In this document: positions 9,048 through 17,432 of the stretch, piece by piece
Numbering within the stretch: the first letter of the stretch is position 1
Layout of the letters: every line of letters begins with the position of its first letter
Origin: Bog-473 sp963777485
Lineage (GTDB): Bacteria > Actinomycetota > Acidimicrobiia > Acidimicrobiales > RAAP-2
DNA: 64,000 nt
Assembly: GCA_963777485.1 (NCBI GenBank)
Contig: CAVZQP010000001.1
Location: forward strand, 806,001 to 870,000
Direction of reading: 5' to 3'
Notes under the pieces: model-generated
Databases searched by the model: none
What the model was told of the DNA's origin: nothing
The model's input: only the letters and a program-made list of their open reading frames with translations
Translations under genes and position numbers: made by a program

Positions 9048-10306
9048 TCGAGACCTCGGTCCTGCCGTGTGGCATCCGCCTGGTCACCGAGACCATGCCG
9101 GATGTCCACTCGGTCGCGGTCGCTTACTGGGTCGGCACCGGCTCGCGTGACGAGCCCGGCGAGCTCGCCGGCGCGTCGCACTTCCTCGAGCATCTCCTCT
9201 TCAAGGGGACCGAGCACCGCTCGGCCGCGGCGATCGCCGAGGCGCTCGATGAGGTGGGCGGTGACTGCAACGCGTTCACGACCAAGGAGTACACGACGTT
9301 CTACGTCCGGCTCCTCTCCGACCACCTGTCGCTCGGGCTCGACATCCTGAGCGACATCATCTGGGAGCCGGCGCTGCGGCCGTCCGACATCGACGCCGAG
9401 CGCACCGTCATCCTCGACGAGATCCTGATGCACGCCGACGAGCCGGCCGACCTGGCCGCTGAACGCTGGCAGGCCTCGATGTTCCCCGGGCACGCCCTCG
9501 GTCGGGACACGCTCGGCACGGCGTCGTCGGTGGGGCACATCACCCGTGACGACATCGACGCCTTCCGGGCCCGGCACTACCGGCCGACCAACATGGTCGT
9601 CTCGGCGGCGGGCGACTGCACGCACGAAGCGGTGGCAGCCGACCTCGAGCACCGCTTTGCGGGCGTGCGCGGCGGCGAGATCCCCGAGCGCGCCGCTCCC
9701 GGCCCCGACGTCCTCTCGCTCGACGTCGTGCGCCGCCCGACCGAACAGGCGCACCTGGTCTACGGCGCCCGCTCCGTGTCGCGCTTCGACGAGCGGCGTT
9801 GGTCGCTCGCGGTCCTCAATCACGTCCTGGGCGGTGGGCTCTCGAGCCGGCTGTTCCAGAAGGTGCGCGAGGAGCGCGGCCTCGCCTACTCGGTGTGGTC
9901 CGAACGCGCCGCCTATTCGGACACGGGTTCGCTGGCCGTCGTCGCCGGTACCGCGCCTGAAAACGTCGACGAGGTGCTCCGCATCGTGGAGGACGAGCTC
10001 GAGCTGCTGGCCACCGAGGGCGTGACCGAACGCGAGCTGGCGATCGCCAAGGGCAACCTGCGCGCCGAGACGCTCCTCTCGGGGGAGGACTCCGGGGCGC
10101 GTATGAGCCGCATCGGCGCGTCACTGCTGCTGCACGGCGAGGTGCTGACGGTCGACGAGGTGCTGGCGCACATCGATGCGGTGGACCGGTCCCAGGTACT
10201 CGACGTCGCCGCAGAGCTGGCACAGGCACCGCGCACCCTGAGTGCGGTGGGGCCGTTCGACGCGGCGCTCTTCGAGTCCCACCTGCCCGCGTTGGCCGCC
10301 CGGTAG
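9044..10306 (+). CDS. M16-family zinc metallopeptidase (processing peptidase-like)
   Basis: Insulinase-type peptidase, usually encoded after pnp in actinobacteria. The inverted zinc motif HFLEH (His46, Glu49, His50) is present, with the downstream Glu region DAERTVILDEI, and the C-terminal half has the M16 signature GGGLSSRLFQKVREERGLAY. Length 420 aa is typical of the single-chain form. No signal peptide is seen, so it should be cytoplasmic. The TTG start overlaps the probable original pnp stop. The substrate is not known. Confidence 0.9.
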   Translation: MIETSVLPCGIRLVTETMPDVHSVAVAYWVGTGSRDEPGELAGASHFLEHLLFKGTEHRSAAAIAEALDEVGGDCNAFTTKEYTTFYVRLLSDHLSLGLDILSDIIWEPALRPSDIDAERTVILDEILMHADEPADLAAERWQASMFPGHALGRDTLGTASSVGHITRDDIDAFRARHYRPTNMVVSAAGDCTHEAVAADLEHRFAGVRGGEIPERAAPGPDVLSLDVVRRPTEQAHLVYGARSVSRFDERRWSLAVLNHVLGGGLSSRLFQKVREERGLAYSVWSERAAYSDTGSLAVVAGTAPENVDEVLRIVEDELELLATEGVTERELAIAKGNLRAETLLSGEDSGARMSRIGASLLLHGEVLTVDEVLAHIDAVDRSQVLDVAAELAQAPRTLSAVGPFDAALFESHLPALAAR

Positions 10307-10309
10307 CCT
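10304..10309 (+). promoter_or_regulatory. -10 element (TAGCCT) of dapB, near-leaderless
   Basis: TAGCCT overlaps the M16 peptidase stop and ends 8 nt before the dapB ATG, so transcription would begin at or within a base or two of the start codon. No ribosome-binding site precedes the ATG, in agreement. Confidence 0.5.
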
Positions 10310-10317
10310 CGTTTCTC

Positions 10318-11103
10318 ATGATCAAGGTCGGTGTCGTCGGCGCCGGCGGCCGCATGGGCCAGGAGGTCGCCCGGGCGGTGCACGGTGCGGCCGACATGGA
10401 GCTGGTGGCGGCGGTCGACCCGGCCCACGTCGGGGACGACGCCGCCGGACGCACGATCGTGGGCGAGATGTTGGCGCTCGCCGACCTCGGCGCCGAGGTC
10501 GTCGTCGACTTCACCATCGCCGAAGCGGTCCGCCACAACGTCGCTCACTACGCGGAGCAGCGCGTGCACGCCGTCATCGGCACGAGCGGGCTGAGCAACG
10601 AGGACCTCGACCGGATACGCAAGGCCTTCGTCGACAGCGGCCGCAATGTCGTCGTGGCGGCCAACTTCGCCATCGGCGCCGTGCTGCTCATGCACTGCTC
10701 CCGCATCGTCGCGCCCCACATGGACGGCGTGGAGGTGATCGAGCTGCACCACGACAACAAGCGGGACGCGCCTTCGGGCACGGCGCTGCGCACCGCCGCG
10801 CTGATAGCCGAGGCCCGGGGGGAGGCGGGGAGCGGCCCTCTCGGCCCGGACCCGACGACCGACTTCGTCCTGCCCGGCGCCCGCGGCGCCGAGGCGGATG
10901 GCGGCGTCCACATCCACTCGGTGCGCCTCCCCGGGTTGGTGGCGCACGAGGAGGTCGTGTTCGGCGCGGCCGGCCAGAGCCTGAGCATCCGCCACGATTC
11001 CTACGACCGCACGTCCTTCATGCCCGGCGTACTCCTCGCCGTCCGCGCGGTTGGGACGCGACCCGGCCTGACGCTGGGTCTCGAGCCGCTGCTCGGGCTG
11101 TGA
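10318..11103 (+). CDS. dapB: 4-hydroxy-tetrahydrodipicolinate reductase
   Basis: NAD(P)H-dependent reduction of 4-hydroxytetrahydrodipicolinate to tetrahydrodipicolinate in diaminopimelate/lysine synthesis. The dinucleotide-binding motif VGAGGRMG is at residues 7-14 and the signature ELHHDNKRDAPSGTA with the catalytic Lys is present; 261 aa is normal. It is one of six dap genes in this window. The stop overlaps the GTG of the following TetR gene. Confidence 0.95.
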   Translation: MIKVGVVGAGGRMGQEVARAVHGAADMELVAAVDPAHVGDDAAGRTIVGEMLALADLGAEVVVDFTIAEAVRHNVAHYAEQRVHAVIGTSGLSNEDLDRIRKAFVDSGRNVVVAANFAIGAVLLMHCSRIVAPHMDGVEVIELHHDNKRDAPSGTALRTAALIAEARGEAGSGPLGPDPTTDFVLPGARGAEADGGVHIHSVRLPGLVAHEEVVFGAAGQSLSIRHDSYDRTSFMPGVLLAVRAVGTRPGLTLGLEPLLGL

Positions 11104-11660
11104 ACCCCGAAGTCCGCGAGCGGCTCCTCCGCTCGACCTACGACTGCGTGGCGCGCTGGGGCCTGGACAAGACGACGGTCGAGGATGTGGCACGCGAGGC
11201 CGGCGTGTCGCGGGCGACGGTCTACCGCTATTTCCCGGGCGGCCGTGACGAGCTGATCTCAGCCGTTGTCGGCTGGGAGTTCGCGCGCTTCTTCCTGCGC
11301 CTGTACGAGGAGGTGTCCGACGCCGACACCCTCGAAGAGGTCATGGAGCGGGGTCTCATGTTCGCGCACCGTGCTGTCGTCGAGCACGAGGTCCTCCAGC
11401 GCATCCTCGTCACCGAGCCCGAGATCCTCTTGCCCCGCATGACGACGGAGGCCGACCAGACCCAGGCGATGGTCGCGGCGTTCCTGGCGCCCTACCTCGT
11501 GCGGCACGGAATGACGGAAGGAGCCGAGCTCGACGTTGCTGCCGACTTCCTCGCCCGCATGGTGCTCTCCTACATCGCGTCGCCCGGACGATGGGACCTC
11601 GACGACCCCGAGCAGGTGGCGCTGCTCGTCCGGTCAGAGCTGCTCGCCGGCATCCGGTGA
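11100..11660 (+). CDS. TetR/AcrR-family transcriptional regulator
   Basis: 186-residue regulator with an N-terminal helix-turn-helix: LDKTTVEDVAREAGVSRATV followed by YRYFPGGRDELISAVV is the TetR recognition helix and helix 4. The remainder is the helical ligand/dimer domain, which does not reveal a ligand. GTG 11100 overlaps the dapB stop as GTGA, and its own stop overlaps the next start, so it belongs to a dapB-TetR-rhomboid transcript. It resembles the second TetR gene at 12777 over the DNA-binding part, so the two may derive from an old duplication. Confidence 0.9.
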   Translation: MNPEVRERLLRSTYDCVARWGLDKTTVEDVAREAGVSRATVYRYFPGGRDELISAVVGWEFARFFLRLYEEVSDADTLEEVMERGLMFAHRAVVEHEVLQRILVTEPEILLPRMTTEADQTQAMVAAFLAPYLVRHGMTEGAELDVAADFLARMVLSYIASPGRWDLDDPEQVALLVRSELLAGIR

Positions 11661-12535
11661 CCGGCGCGACGCCCGAGCAGGCACCGCCGCCATCCTGTTA
11701 CCGCCACCCCGAGAAGGCGGCGTCGGTGGTGTGCGCGCGCTGCGACCGCCCGATCTGCACCGATTGCATGGTGTCGGCGTCGGTTGGCTGGCAGTGCCCT
11801 GAGTGCGCCTCGGCGGGAGCGAAGAAGTCGCGCCAGGTTCCCGCCTTCACGCATACGAGCCGGGGACGGACCGGTGTGGTTGGCTCGACCAACCCGACAC
11901 CCCTGGTGCTCTCGATCATCGGCATCAACGTCGTCGTCTTCTTCCTCGAACGGTTCGGCAACGACGTGGCCGTGATCAACAAGTACGCATTGCAACCGAT
12001 TCGTATCCACTACCAGCATCAGTACTACCGGGCGTTCACGGCAATGTTCCTGCACGCGAACTTCCAGCACATCCTCTTCAACATGATCGCACTGCTCATC
12101 GTCGGGCCGGCGGTCGAGGTGCTCCTCGGCAGGGCGCGGTTCCTGGTGCTGTACCTCCTCGCCGGCCTCGCGGGCAGCGTGGCCTCGTACCTGCTGAGCC
12201 CGGCCACCATCTTCGGCCTCGGCGCCTCCGGGGCGATCATGGGCGTGATGGGCGCCTACGTCGTCATCGGGTTGCGCCGGCGCCTGCCCATCGCGGCGGT
12301 CGTGGGGCTCCTCGTCCTGAACCTCTTGATCGGCTTCAGCGGTTCGATCGACTGGCGGGCCCACCTCGGCGGTCTGGCCGTGGGTGGTCTGCTCGCCTTC
12401 GTCTACGACTACGCCGGTGACCTGGGTGACCGCACCACGGCGATCGCCCTCACGGTGGGCTCCTCGGTGGTTGTGTTCGTTGTTCTGGGGCTATTGCTGA
12501 CCGGGGTGGCGCCCGGGCACGTGAACCTGAGCTGA
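11657..12535 (+). CDS. B-box zinc finger rhomboid-family intramembrane serine protease
   Basis: Membrane protein of 292 aa. An N-terminal zinc-binding segment (residues about 12-48: CYRHPEKAASVVCARC and CTDCM...WQCPEC) is followed by about six to seven hydrophobic helices. Rhomboid features are HANFQHILFNM (active-site oxyanion Asn/His region), the catalytic serine in GLGASGAIMG and the catalytic His in RAHLGGLAVG, so the serine-histidine dyad is intact. It would cleave transmembrane substrates. The B-box plus rhomboid layout is common in actinobacteria. GTG 11657 is chosen because it overlaps the TetR stop; longer readings run back into that gene. Confidence 0.92.
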   Translation: MTGATPEQAPPPSCYRHPEKAASVVCARCDRPICTDCMVSASVGWQCPECASAGAKKSRQVPAFTHTSRGRTGVVGSTNPTPLVLSIIGINVVVFFLERFGNDVAVINKYALQPIRIHYQHQYYRAFTAMFLHANFQHILFNMIALLIVGPAVEVLLGRARFLVLYLLAGLAGSVASYLLSPATIFGLGASGAIMGVMGAYVVIGLRRRLPIAAVVGLLVLNLLIGFSGSIDWRAHLGGLAVGGLLAFVYDYAGDLGDRTTAIALTVGSSVVVFVVLGLLLTGVAPGHVNLS

Positions 12536-12603
12536 GCCGAGCGAAACTCCAATCCGAGGGCGGCCGGACTCCGCTGCGGTCGTATACGGCGTGAGGGGCC
12601 GGG

Positions 12604-12648
12604 GTTTCGCCCGGCTGCATATGCCGGGCGTATACACCCGGGCGAAAC
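12604..12648. repeat. Perfect 11-bp inverted repeat with nested alternative stem
   Basis: GTTTCGCCCGG (12604-12614) and CCGGGCGAAAC (12638-12648) are perfect inverted copies around a 23-nt spacer. The spacer holds CATATG and a CCGGGC (12624-12629) that can pair instead with GCCCGG of the left arm, giving mutually exclusive hairpins. GTATAC/ATATAC motifs flank it (12581, 12630, 12664). It lies between the rhomboid stop and the next TetR promoter and could be a terminator, an operator or both. No U-tract follows. Confidence 0.55.
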
Positions 12649-12739
12649 TGCCGGTGGCTGACCCATATACGGACCGAACAAATTCTGGGCGAGGCGGGGC
12701 CGGCCTCCGGAGCGATGAAAGTCCTGGTCGGCCAGGTGG

Positions 12740-12767
12740 TTGACACTGAGACAAAAATCGCCATACT
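12740..12767 (+). promoter_or_regulatory. Promoter of TetR/diiron operon (TTGACA-16-CATACT)
   Basis: A consensus -35 TTGACA (12740-12745) and a -10 CATACT (12762-12767) are separated by 16 bp. The start codon GTG 12777 comes 9 nt after the -10, so the transcript is leaderless or nearly so. This is the best sigma-70-type promoter of the window, in a locally AT-richer stretch. Confidence 0.65.
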
Positions 12768-12776
12768 GTTTCACCA

Positions 12777-13529
12777 GTGGGTGTGGCAGCAGTACGACCG
12801 GAGCGGGGGCTCCCGGGTTCCCTCCCGGAGGCACGGGACGGCGTCGTCAGGCATCTCGGAGCCGACGACCGGTCCTCGACACGGGTCCGGCTGGTCGACG
12901 GGGCGCTGCGGTGCCTGGCCCGGCAGGGGATCGCCAAGACCACGGTCGACGACATCGCCCGGGAAGCCGGGCTCTCAAGGGCCACCGCCTACCGGACGTT
13001 CCCGCGGGGCAAGGACGACATCCTCGCCGCGGTCGTCGAGACCGAGGTGGCCCGCCTGTTCTCGTCGCTGGCGGTGGTCATGGGGGAGGCCCACGACCTC
13101 GAGGACGTGCTCGTGACGGGCATGGTCGAGTCCGCCCGTCAGCTGCGCTCGCACGAGGCGCTGTCCTACCTCCTCGCGTACGAGCCGGGCGCCGTCTTGC
13201 CGCAGCTGACCTTTGCCGGGCAGGACCGGGTTTTGCTCCGGGCCGGCGACCAGGCCGCCCCGTTCTTCGCCCGCTGGCTCGAGCCCGAGCAGGCATCGAG
13301 GGCGGCGGAGTGGGCGGTGCGCATCGTTCTCGCGTACTGCTCCGACCAGAACCCGGGGACGGACCTCACCGACCCGGCCGCGACGCGGGCGCTGGTGCGC
13401 TCGTTCGTGTTGCCGGGGATCCTCGCCTTGCGGGTCGAGGCCGGCAGCGAAGGCGGAACAGATTTCTCCAGCAGTGCAAGACGGGCAACACAGACAACAA
13501 CGACCACCACGAAGGGGGCGGTGCAATGA
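12777..13529 (+). CDS. TetR/AcrR-family transcriptional regulator
   Basis: 250-residue regulator with a TetR helix-turn-helix at about residues 50-80 (KTTVDDIAREAGLSRATAYR then TFPRGKDDIL). The N-terminal 35 residues precede the DNA-binding domain and are not conserved in kind. The ATGA overlap with the downstream diiron gene indicates a two-gene operon in which the regulator probably controls the operon from the preceding promoter and palindromic region (12604-12767). The ligand cannot be told from sequence. Confidence 0.88.
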   Translation: MGVAAVRPERGLPGSLPEARDGVVRHLGADDRSSTRVRLVDGALRCLARQGIAKTTVDDIAREAGLSRATAYRTFPRGKDDILAAVVETEVARLFSSLAVVMGEAHDLEDVLVTGMVESARQLRSHEALSYLLAYEPGAVLPQLTFAGQDRVLLRAGDQAAPFFARWLEPEQASRAAEWAVRIVLAYCSDQNPGTDLTDPAATRALVRSFVLPGILALRVEAGSEGGTDFSSSARRATQTTTTTTKGAVQ

Positions 13530-14683
13530 CCACGCTCGAGAACGAGCAGGAACAATTCGGGTCCAACCTCGAGCTGATCGGGCGGGAGAGCATCGACGAT
13601 CTCGAAGCCGTGCTCAGCGTCGTGGGTTCCTACGACAAGGAGGGCTTCCACCGGGTCCCGGACAACTGCCCGGCGGAGTTCACCTGGGACTACGAGAAGG
13701 GCGCCAAGCCGCAGCTCGACAAGCTCTACGAGAAGGCCAAGAAGGCGCAGTGGAACGGCCAGACCGACCTCGACTGGTCGATCGAGGTGGACCAGGAGCA
13801 GGTGGTCATCGCCAACGCCGAGGCCAACCCAGCCCAGATGCAGTGGGACGACTCGGCGTTGGCGGGCACGGTGCTGGAGAAGTGGGACGACAAGAAGTTC
13901 ATCGAGTTCGGGATCCAGAACCAGAACTGGCTCCTCTCTCAATTCATGCACGGCGAGCAGGGCGCGCTGTTGTGCACGGCGAAGATCGTCGAGACGGTCC
14001 CGTGGATCGACGCCAAGTACTACGCCGCGACGCAGGTGATGGACGAGGCTCGCCACGTCGAGGTGTTCTCGAAGTATCTCGACGAGAAGCTCTCGGGGCA
14101 CTACCCGATGAACGCGCATCTCGGCATGCTGCTCGACGACATCGTGGCCGACTCGCGCTGGGACATGACGTATCTCGGCATGCAGATCATGGTCGAGGGG
14201 CTCGCGCTGGCCGCGTTCGGCTTCATCCACATGATGACGACCGAGCCGCTGCTCAAGAAGCTGCTGCGTTACGTCATGGCCGACGAGGCCCGCCACGTCG
14301 CCTTCGGCGTGCTCAGCCTCCAGGAGTACTACAAGGAGCTGAACGCGGCGGAGCTGCGCGAGCGCCAGGAGTTCGCCTTCGAGGCCGCCATCCGCATGAA
14401 GGACCGCATGGCGATGCAGGAGGTCTGGGACCGCATGGAGGTCCCGACGTCCGACGTGGTCAAGCTGATGCAGGCGGCACCCGAGCGCGACGACTTCCAG
14501 ATCCTCCTGTTCTCAAAGATCGTCCCGAACCTCAAGAAGCTCGGGCTGCTCGACGCGGCGGACGGCTGGCTGCGCCAGAAGTTCACCGAGATGGGTGCCA
14601 TCGCCTTCGAGAACCTGACCGACTCGACCGAGGACGAGGACGCGTTCGCCGACGGGTCGCCCGCCGAGCGCAACGTCGCCTAG
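13526..14683 (+). CDS. Ferritin-like diiron protein (AurF/R2-like helical bundle)
   Basis: 385-residue soluble protein with two diiron half-sites: Glu in FMHGEQGALL paired with VMDEARHVE, and Glu in MVEGLALAAFG paired with VMADEARHVAFG. This E...DExxH duplicated pattern defines ferritin-like carboxylate-bridged diiron oxidases and oxygenases such as p-aminobenzoate N-oxygenases and related actinobacterial proteins. The substrate is unknown; steroid, lipid or aromatic oxidation are only guesses. ATG 13526 overlaps the TetR stop, so the pair is co-transcribed and probably induced by the substrate of the regulator. Confidence 0.85.
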   Translation: MTTLENEQEQFGSNLELIGRESIDDLEAVLSVVGSYDKEGFHRVPDNCPAEFTWDYEKGAKPQLDKLYEKAKKAQWNGQTDLDWSIEVDQEQVVIANAEANPAQMQWDDSALAGTVLEKWDDKKFIEFGIQNQNWLLSQFMHGEQGALLCTAKIVETVPWIDAKYYAATQVMDEARHVEVFSKYLDEKLSGHYPMNAHLGMLLDDIVADSRWDMTYLGMQIMVEGLALAAFGFIHMMTTEPLLKKLLRYVMADEARHVAFGVLSLQEYYKELNAAELRERQEFAFEAAIRMKDRMAMQEVWDRMEVPTSDVVKLMQAAPERDDFQILLFSKIVPNLKKLGLLDAADGWLRQKFTEMGAIAFENLTDSTEDEDAFADGSPAERNVA

Positions 14684-14715
14684 GCCCGGGGCCTGGGTTC
14701 CCGACAACACGCTGG

Positions 14716-14721
14716 TAGCCT
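14716..14721 (+). promoter_or_regulatory. Candidate -10 element (TAGCCT) of dapA
   Basis: TAGCCT lies 9 nt before the dapA ATG with a purine-rich GAGGGGG in between. Start at the usual 6-7 nt distance would leave at most a few leader bases; alternatively the GAGGGGG acts as Shine-Dalgarno sequence of a longer transcript. Confidence 0.4.
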
Positions 14722-14730
14722 GAGGGGGCA

Positions 14731-15660
14731 ATGAGCCCCGCCCAGGACGCGCCCCGTTTCGGCCGGGTGATCACCGCCATGGTGACGCCGTTCGACGACG
14801 ACGGTGCCCTCGACCTGGGCGTCGCGGTGGAGTTGGCGCGCTGGCTCGTGGCGCACGGGAGCGACGGGCTCGTCCTGACCGGCTCCACCGGCGAGAGTGC
14901 GGTGCTGACCGACGACGAGAAGGCCGCCCTGTGGGAGGCCGTTGCCGGCGCGGTGAGCGTCCCGGTGATCGCCGGGACCGGCTCCAACGACACGCCGCAC
15001 TCGCGGGGGATGACGCGGCGCGCGGTCGGGTGCGGGGTGGACGGCATCCTGCTGGTCACGCCGTACTACAACCGGCCGTCGCAGGCGGGCATCCACGAGC
15101 ACTTCCGGGTCTGCGCCGAGGCCGCGGGGGAGCTGCCGGTGATGCTCTACGACATCCCGGTGCGGTCGGGACGGCGGATCGCCATCGACACCATGCTCCG
15201 GCTGGCCCGCGAGGTGCCCAACATCGTGGCGCTGAAGGACGCGGCGGCCGACACGCCGACGACGGCACACCTCATCGCGCAGGCGCCCCCGGGCTTCGAG
15301 GTCTACAGCGGCGACGACGTGATGACGCTGCCGTTCCTGTCGGTGGGGGCGGTCGGGCTCGTGAGCGTCGCCGCGCACTGGATCGGGCCCCAGCTGCGCC
15401 GGGTGATCGACGCCTTCCTGGCGGGCGACCTGGCGACCGCCATCGCCGGGAACGCCGAGCTGCTGGACTCGTTCGACTTCGAGTCGACGCCCGAGTACCC
15501 CAACCCGTTGCCCGCCAAGGCCATGATGCGCGCGCTCGGCCACAAGGTCGGGCAGTGCCGCCTGCCCATGGGCGCGTCGACCCCGGAGCTCGACGCCCAG
15601 GCGGCCAAGGTCCTGGCGGCCGTCGGGCCCCCGGCCGTCACGGTCGCCTCGCTTGGCTGA
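14731..15660 (+). CDS. dapA: 4-hydroxy-tetrahydrodipicolinate synthase
   Basis: Condenses pyruvate with aspartate semialdehyde, the first committed step to diaminopimelate and lysine. The TIM-barrel family motifs are clear: GSTGESAVLTDDEK (residues 51-64), VTPYYNRPSQAG, the catalytic Tyr140 in MLYDIPVRSG and the Schiff-base Lys169 in IVALKDAA. Length 309 aa is normal. The rnj TTG lies 8 bp inside its 3' end, so dapA and rnj are co-translated, an order common in actinobacteria. Confidence 0.95.
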   Translation: MSPAQDAPRFGRVITAMVTPFDDDGALDLGVAVELARWLVAHGSDGLVLTGSTGESAVLTDDEKAALWEAVAGAVSVPVIAGTGSNDTPHSRGMTRRAVGCGVDGILLVTPYYNRPSQAGIHEHFRVCAEAAGELPVMLYDIPVRSGRRIAIDTMLRLAREVPNIVALKDAAADTPTTAHLIAQAPPGFEVYSGDDVMTLPFLSVGAVGLVSVAAHWIGPQLRRVIDAFLAGDLATAIAGNAELLDSFDFESTPEYPNPLPAKAMMRALGHKVGQCRLPMGASTPELDAQAAKVLAAVGPPAVTVASLG

Positions 15661-17365
15661 CGCGGCCAAGAAGGCCAACAACGGCGGCAGGGGCGGCAAG
15701 GCCAAGGCGAAGCCGGTCCGGGTCGTCTTCCTGGGCGGGCTGGGGGAGATCGGCCGCAACTGCGCCTGCATCGAGGTCGAGGGCCGTATCGTCGTCCTCG
15801 ACTGCGGGATCATGTTCCCCGACCCCGACATGCCGGGGATCGACCTCGTCCTCCCCGAATTCACCTATCTGCACGAGCGGGCGGACCGGGTCGACGGCAT
15901 CGTGCTCACCCACGGGCACGAGGACCACACGGGCGGGCTGGCCTTCCTGCTGCGCGAGCTGCGCGCCCCGATCTACGGGTCCGAGCTGACCGTCGGGCTG
16001 GCCCGGCACCGCGTCGAGGAGGCGGGGCTCGCCGACCAGACCCGGTTCGTCGTCGTGCGAGACGGCGAGCGCGTGCGCGTGGGCGCCTGCGACGTCGAGT
16101 TCATCCCGGTGACGCACTCGGTGCCCGAGTCGATGGCCATCGCGTTCCACACGCCGCAGGGCGTGATCCTGCACTCGGGCGACTTCAAGCTGGACCTGCA
16201 GCCCGTCGACGGGCGGCGCACCGACCTGTCGCGCATGGGTGAGCTGGCCGAGCGCGAAGGGATCCGGCTCCTCTTGTCCGACTCGACCAACGCCGAGGAG
16301 CCCGGCTTCACCGAGTCCGAGTCCTCGGTCGGCCTGGTACTCCGGCGCGTGTTCGCGGCACAGGCAGGCAAGCGCCTCGTGGTCGCGTGCTTCGCCAGCC
16401 ACATGCACCGGGTGCAGCAGATCATCGACGCCGCGGTGGCGAACGGGCGCAAGGTGGCCACGCTCGGCCGGTCCATGGGCAAGAACGTCGAGCTGGGTTC
16501 CCGCCTCGGCATCATCAACATCCCCGACGGCGTGCAGATCGACATCGAGGACGTGGACGACTTCCCGCCGGGCCAAGTGTGCGTGATCTCCACGGGATCG
16601 CAGGGCGAGCCCATGTCGGCGTTGTCGCTCATGGCCACAGGGGAGAACAAATGGCTCCGCATCGGCGAGGACGACGTCGTGGTGATCAGCGCCCACCCCA
16701 TCCCGGGCAACGAGTGGTCGGTGGGCCAGGTCATCGACGACCTCCACCGCCGGGGGGCCGAGGTCGTGCACTCGGGCGCGGAACGGGTCCACGTGAGCGG
16801 GCACGCGCGCCAGGGTGAGCTGCGCACGCTCCTCTCGGTGACGAAGCCCGAGTGCTTCGTCCCGGTCCACGGCGAGTTCCGCCACATGGTGCACCACGCC
16901 CGCCTCGCCCTCTCGATGGGGCTCGACCCGGCCAAGGTGCTCCTCTGCGAGGACGGGGACGCGATCACACTCGACGCCAAGGGCATCGCGCGCGACGGCC
17001 GGGTTCCGGGCGGCTACGTGTACGTCGACGGCACGGTGGGCGACATCGAGCACGGTGTGCTGCGCGACCGCCAGAAGCTGGCCGAGGAGGGCGTGGTCAT
17101 GGTGGTGGTCACGGTCGACCGCCAGGCGTGCACCCTCAGCGGCCCGCCGGTGATCGAGACGCGGGGCTGGGTCCACGCGCCCGAGGCCGAGGAACTGCTC
17201 GGCGAGGCGAGCGAGGTGGTCGGCGCGGCGGTGACGCAGGCCTTGAAGGACGGGGCGCACGACATGGAGGTGCTGAGCCGGCACACCCGCAAGGCCCTCG
17301 GCCGGTTCGTCGGCGAGCGCACGAGGCGCCGGCCGATGATCGTGCCGGTCGTCCTGATGGTCTGA
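15653..17365 (+). CDS. rnj: Ribonuclease J
   Basis: Metallo-beta-lactamase/beta-CASP ribonuclease with 5'-3' exonuclease and endonuclease activity, acting in mRNA decay and rRNA maturation. The zinc site THGHEDHTGG (His87, His89, Asp91, His92) is intact; GLGEIGRNC precedes it and the beta-CASP region has SDSTNAEEPG and the SGHARQGELRTLL motif. Length 570 aa includes a short Lys/Gly-rich N-terminus. The TTG start overlaps dapA. Confidence 0.95.
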   Translation: MADAAKKANNGGRGGKAKAKPVRVVFLGGLGEIGRNCACIEVEGRIVVLDCGIMFPDPDMPGIDLVLPEFTYLHERADRVDGIVLTHGHEDHTGGLAFLLRELRAPIYGSELTVGLARHRVEEAGLADQTRFVVVRDGERVRVGACDVEFIPVTHSVPESMAIAFHTPQGVILHSGDFKLDLQPVDGRRTDLSRMGELAEREGIRLLLSDSTNAEEPGFTESESSVGLVLRRVFAAQAGKRLVVACFASHMHRVQQIIDAAVANGRKVATLGRSMGKNVELGSRLGIINIPDGVQIDIEDVDDFPPGQVCVISTGSQGEPMSALSLMATGENKWLRIGEDDVVVISAHPIPGNEWSVGQVIDDLHRRGAEVVHSGAERVHVSGHARQGELRTLLSVTKPECFVPVHGEFRHMVHHARLALSMGLDPAKVLLCEDGDAITLDAKGIARDGRVPGGYVYVDGTVGDIEHGVLRDRQKLAEEGVVMVVVTVDRQACTLSGPPVIETRGWVHAPEAEELLGEASEVVGAAVTQALKDGAHDMEVLSRHTRKALGRFVGERTRRRPMIVPVVLMV

Positions 17366-17373
17366 GCCGCAGA

Positions 17374-17393
17374 CCGTTCCGACCAGGGAACGG
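17374..17393. terminator. Candidate bidirectional terminator hairpin between convergent genes
   Basis: CCGTTCC (17374-17380) and GGAACGG (17387-17393) form a perfect 7-bp stem with a 6-nt loop, 9 bp after the rnj stop and before the converging GDPD gene. There is no T-tract, as often in GC-rich actinobacteria. Confidence 0.55.
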
Positions 17394-17432
17394 ACCGATC
17401 GGGCCTGACCTCGGGCCGCGCGCACGCGTCGG

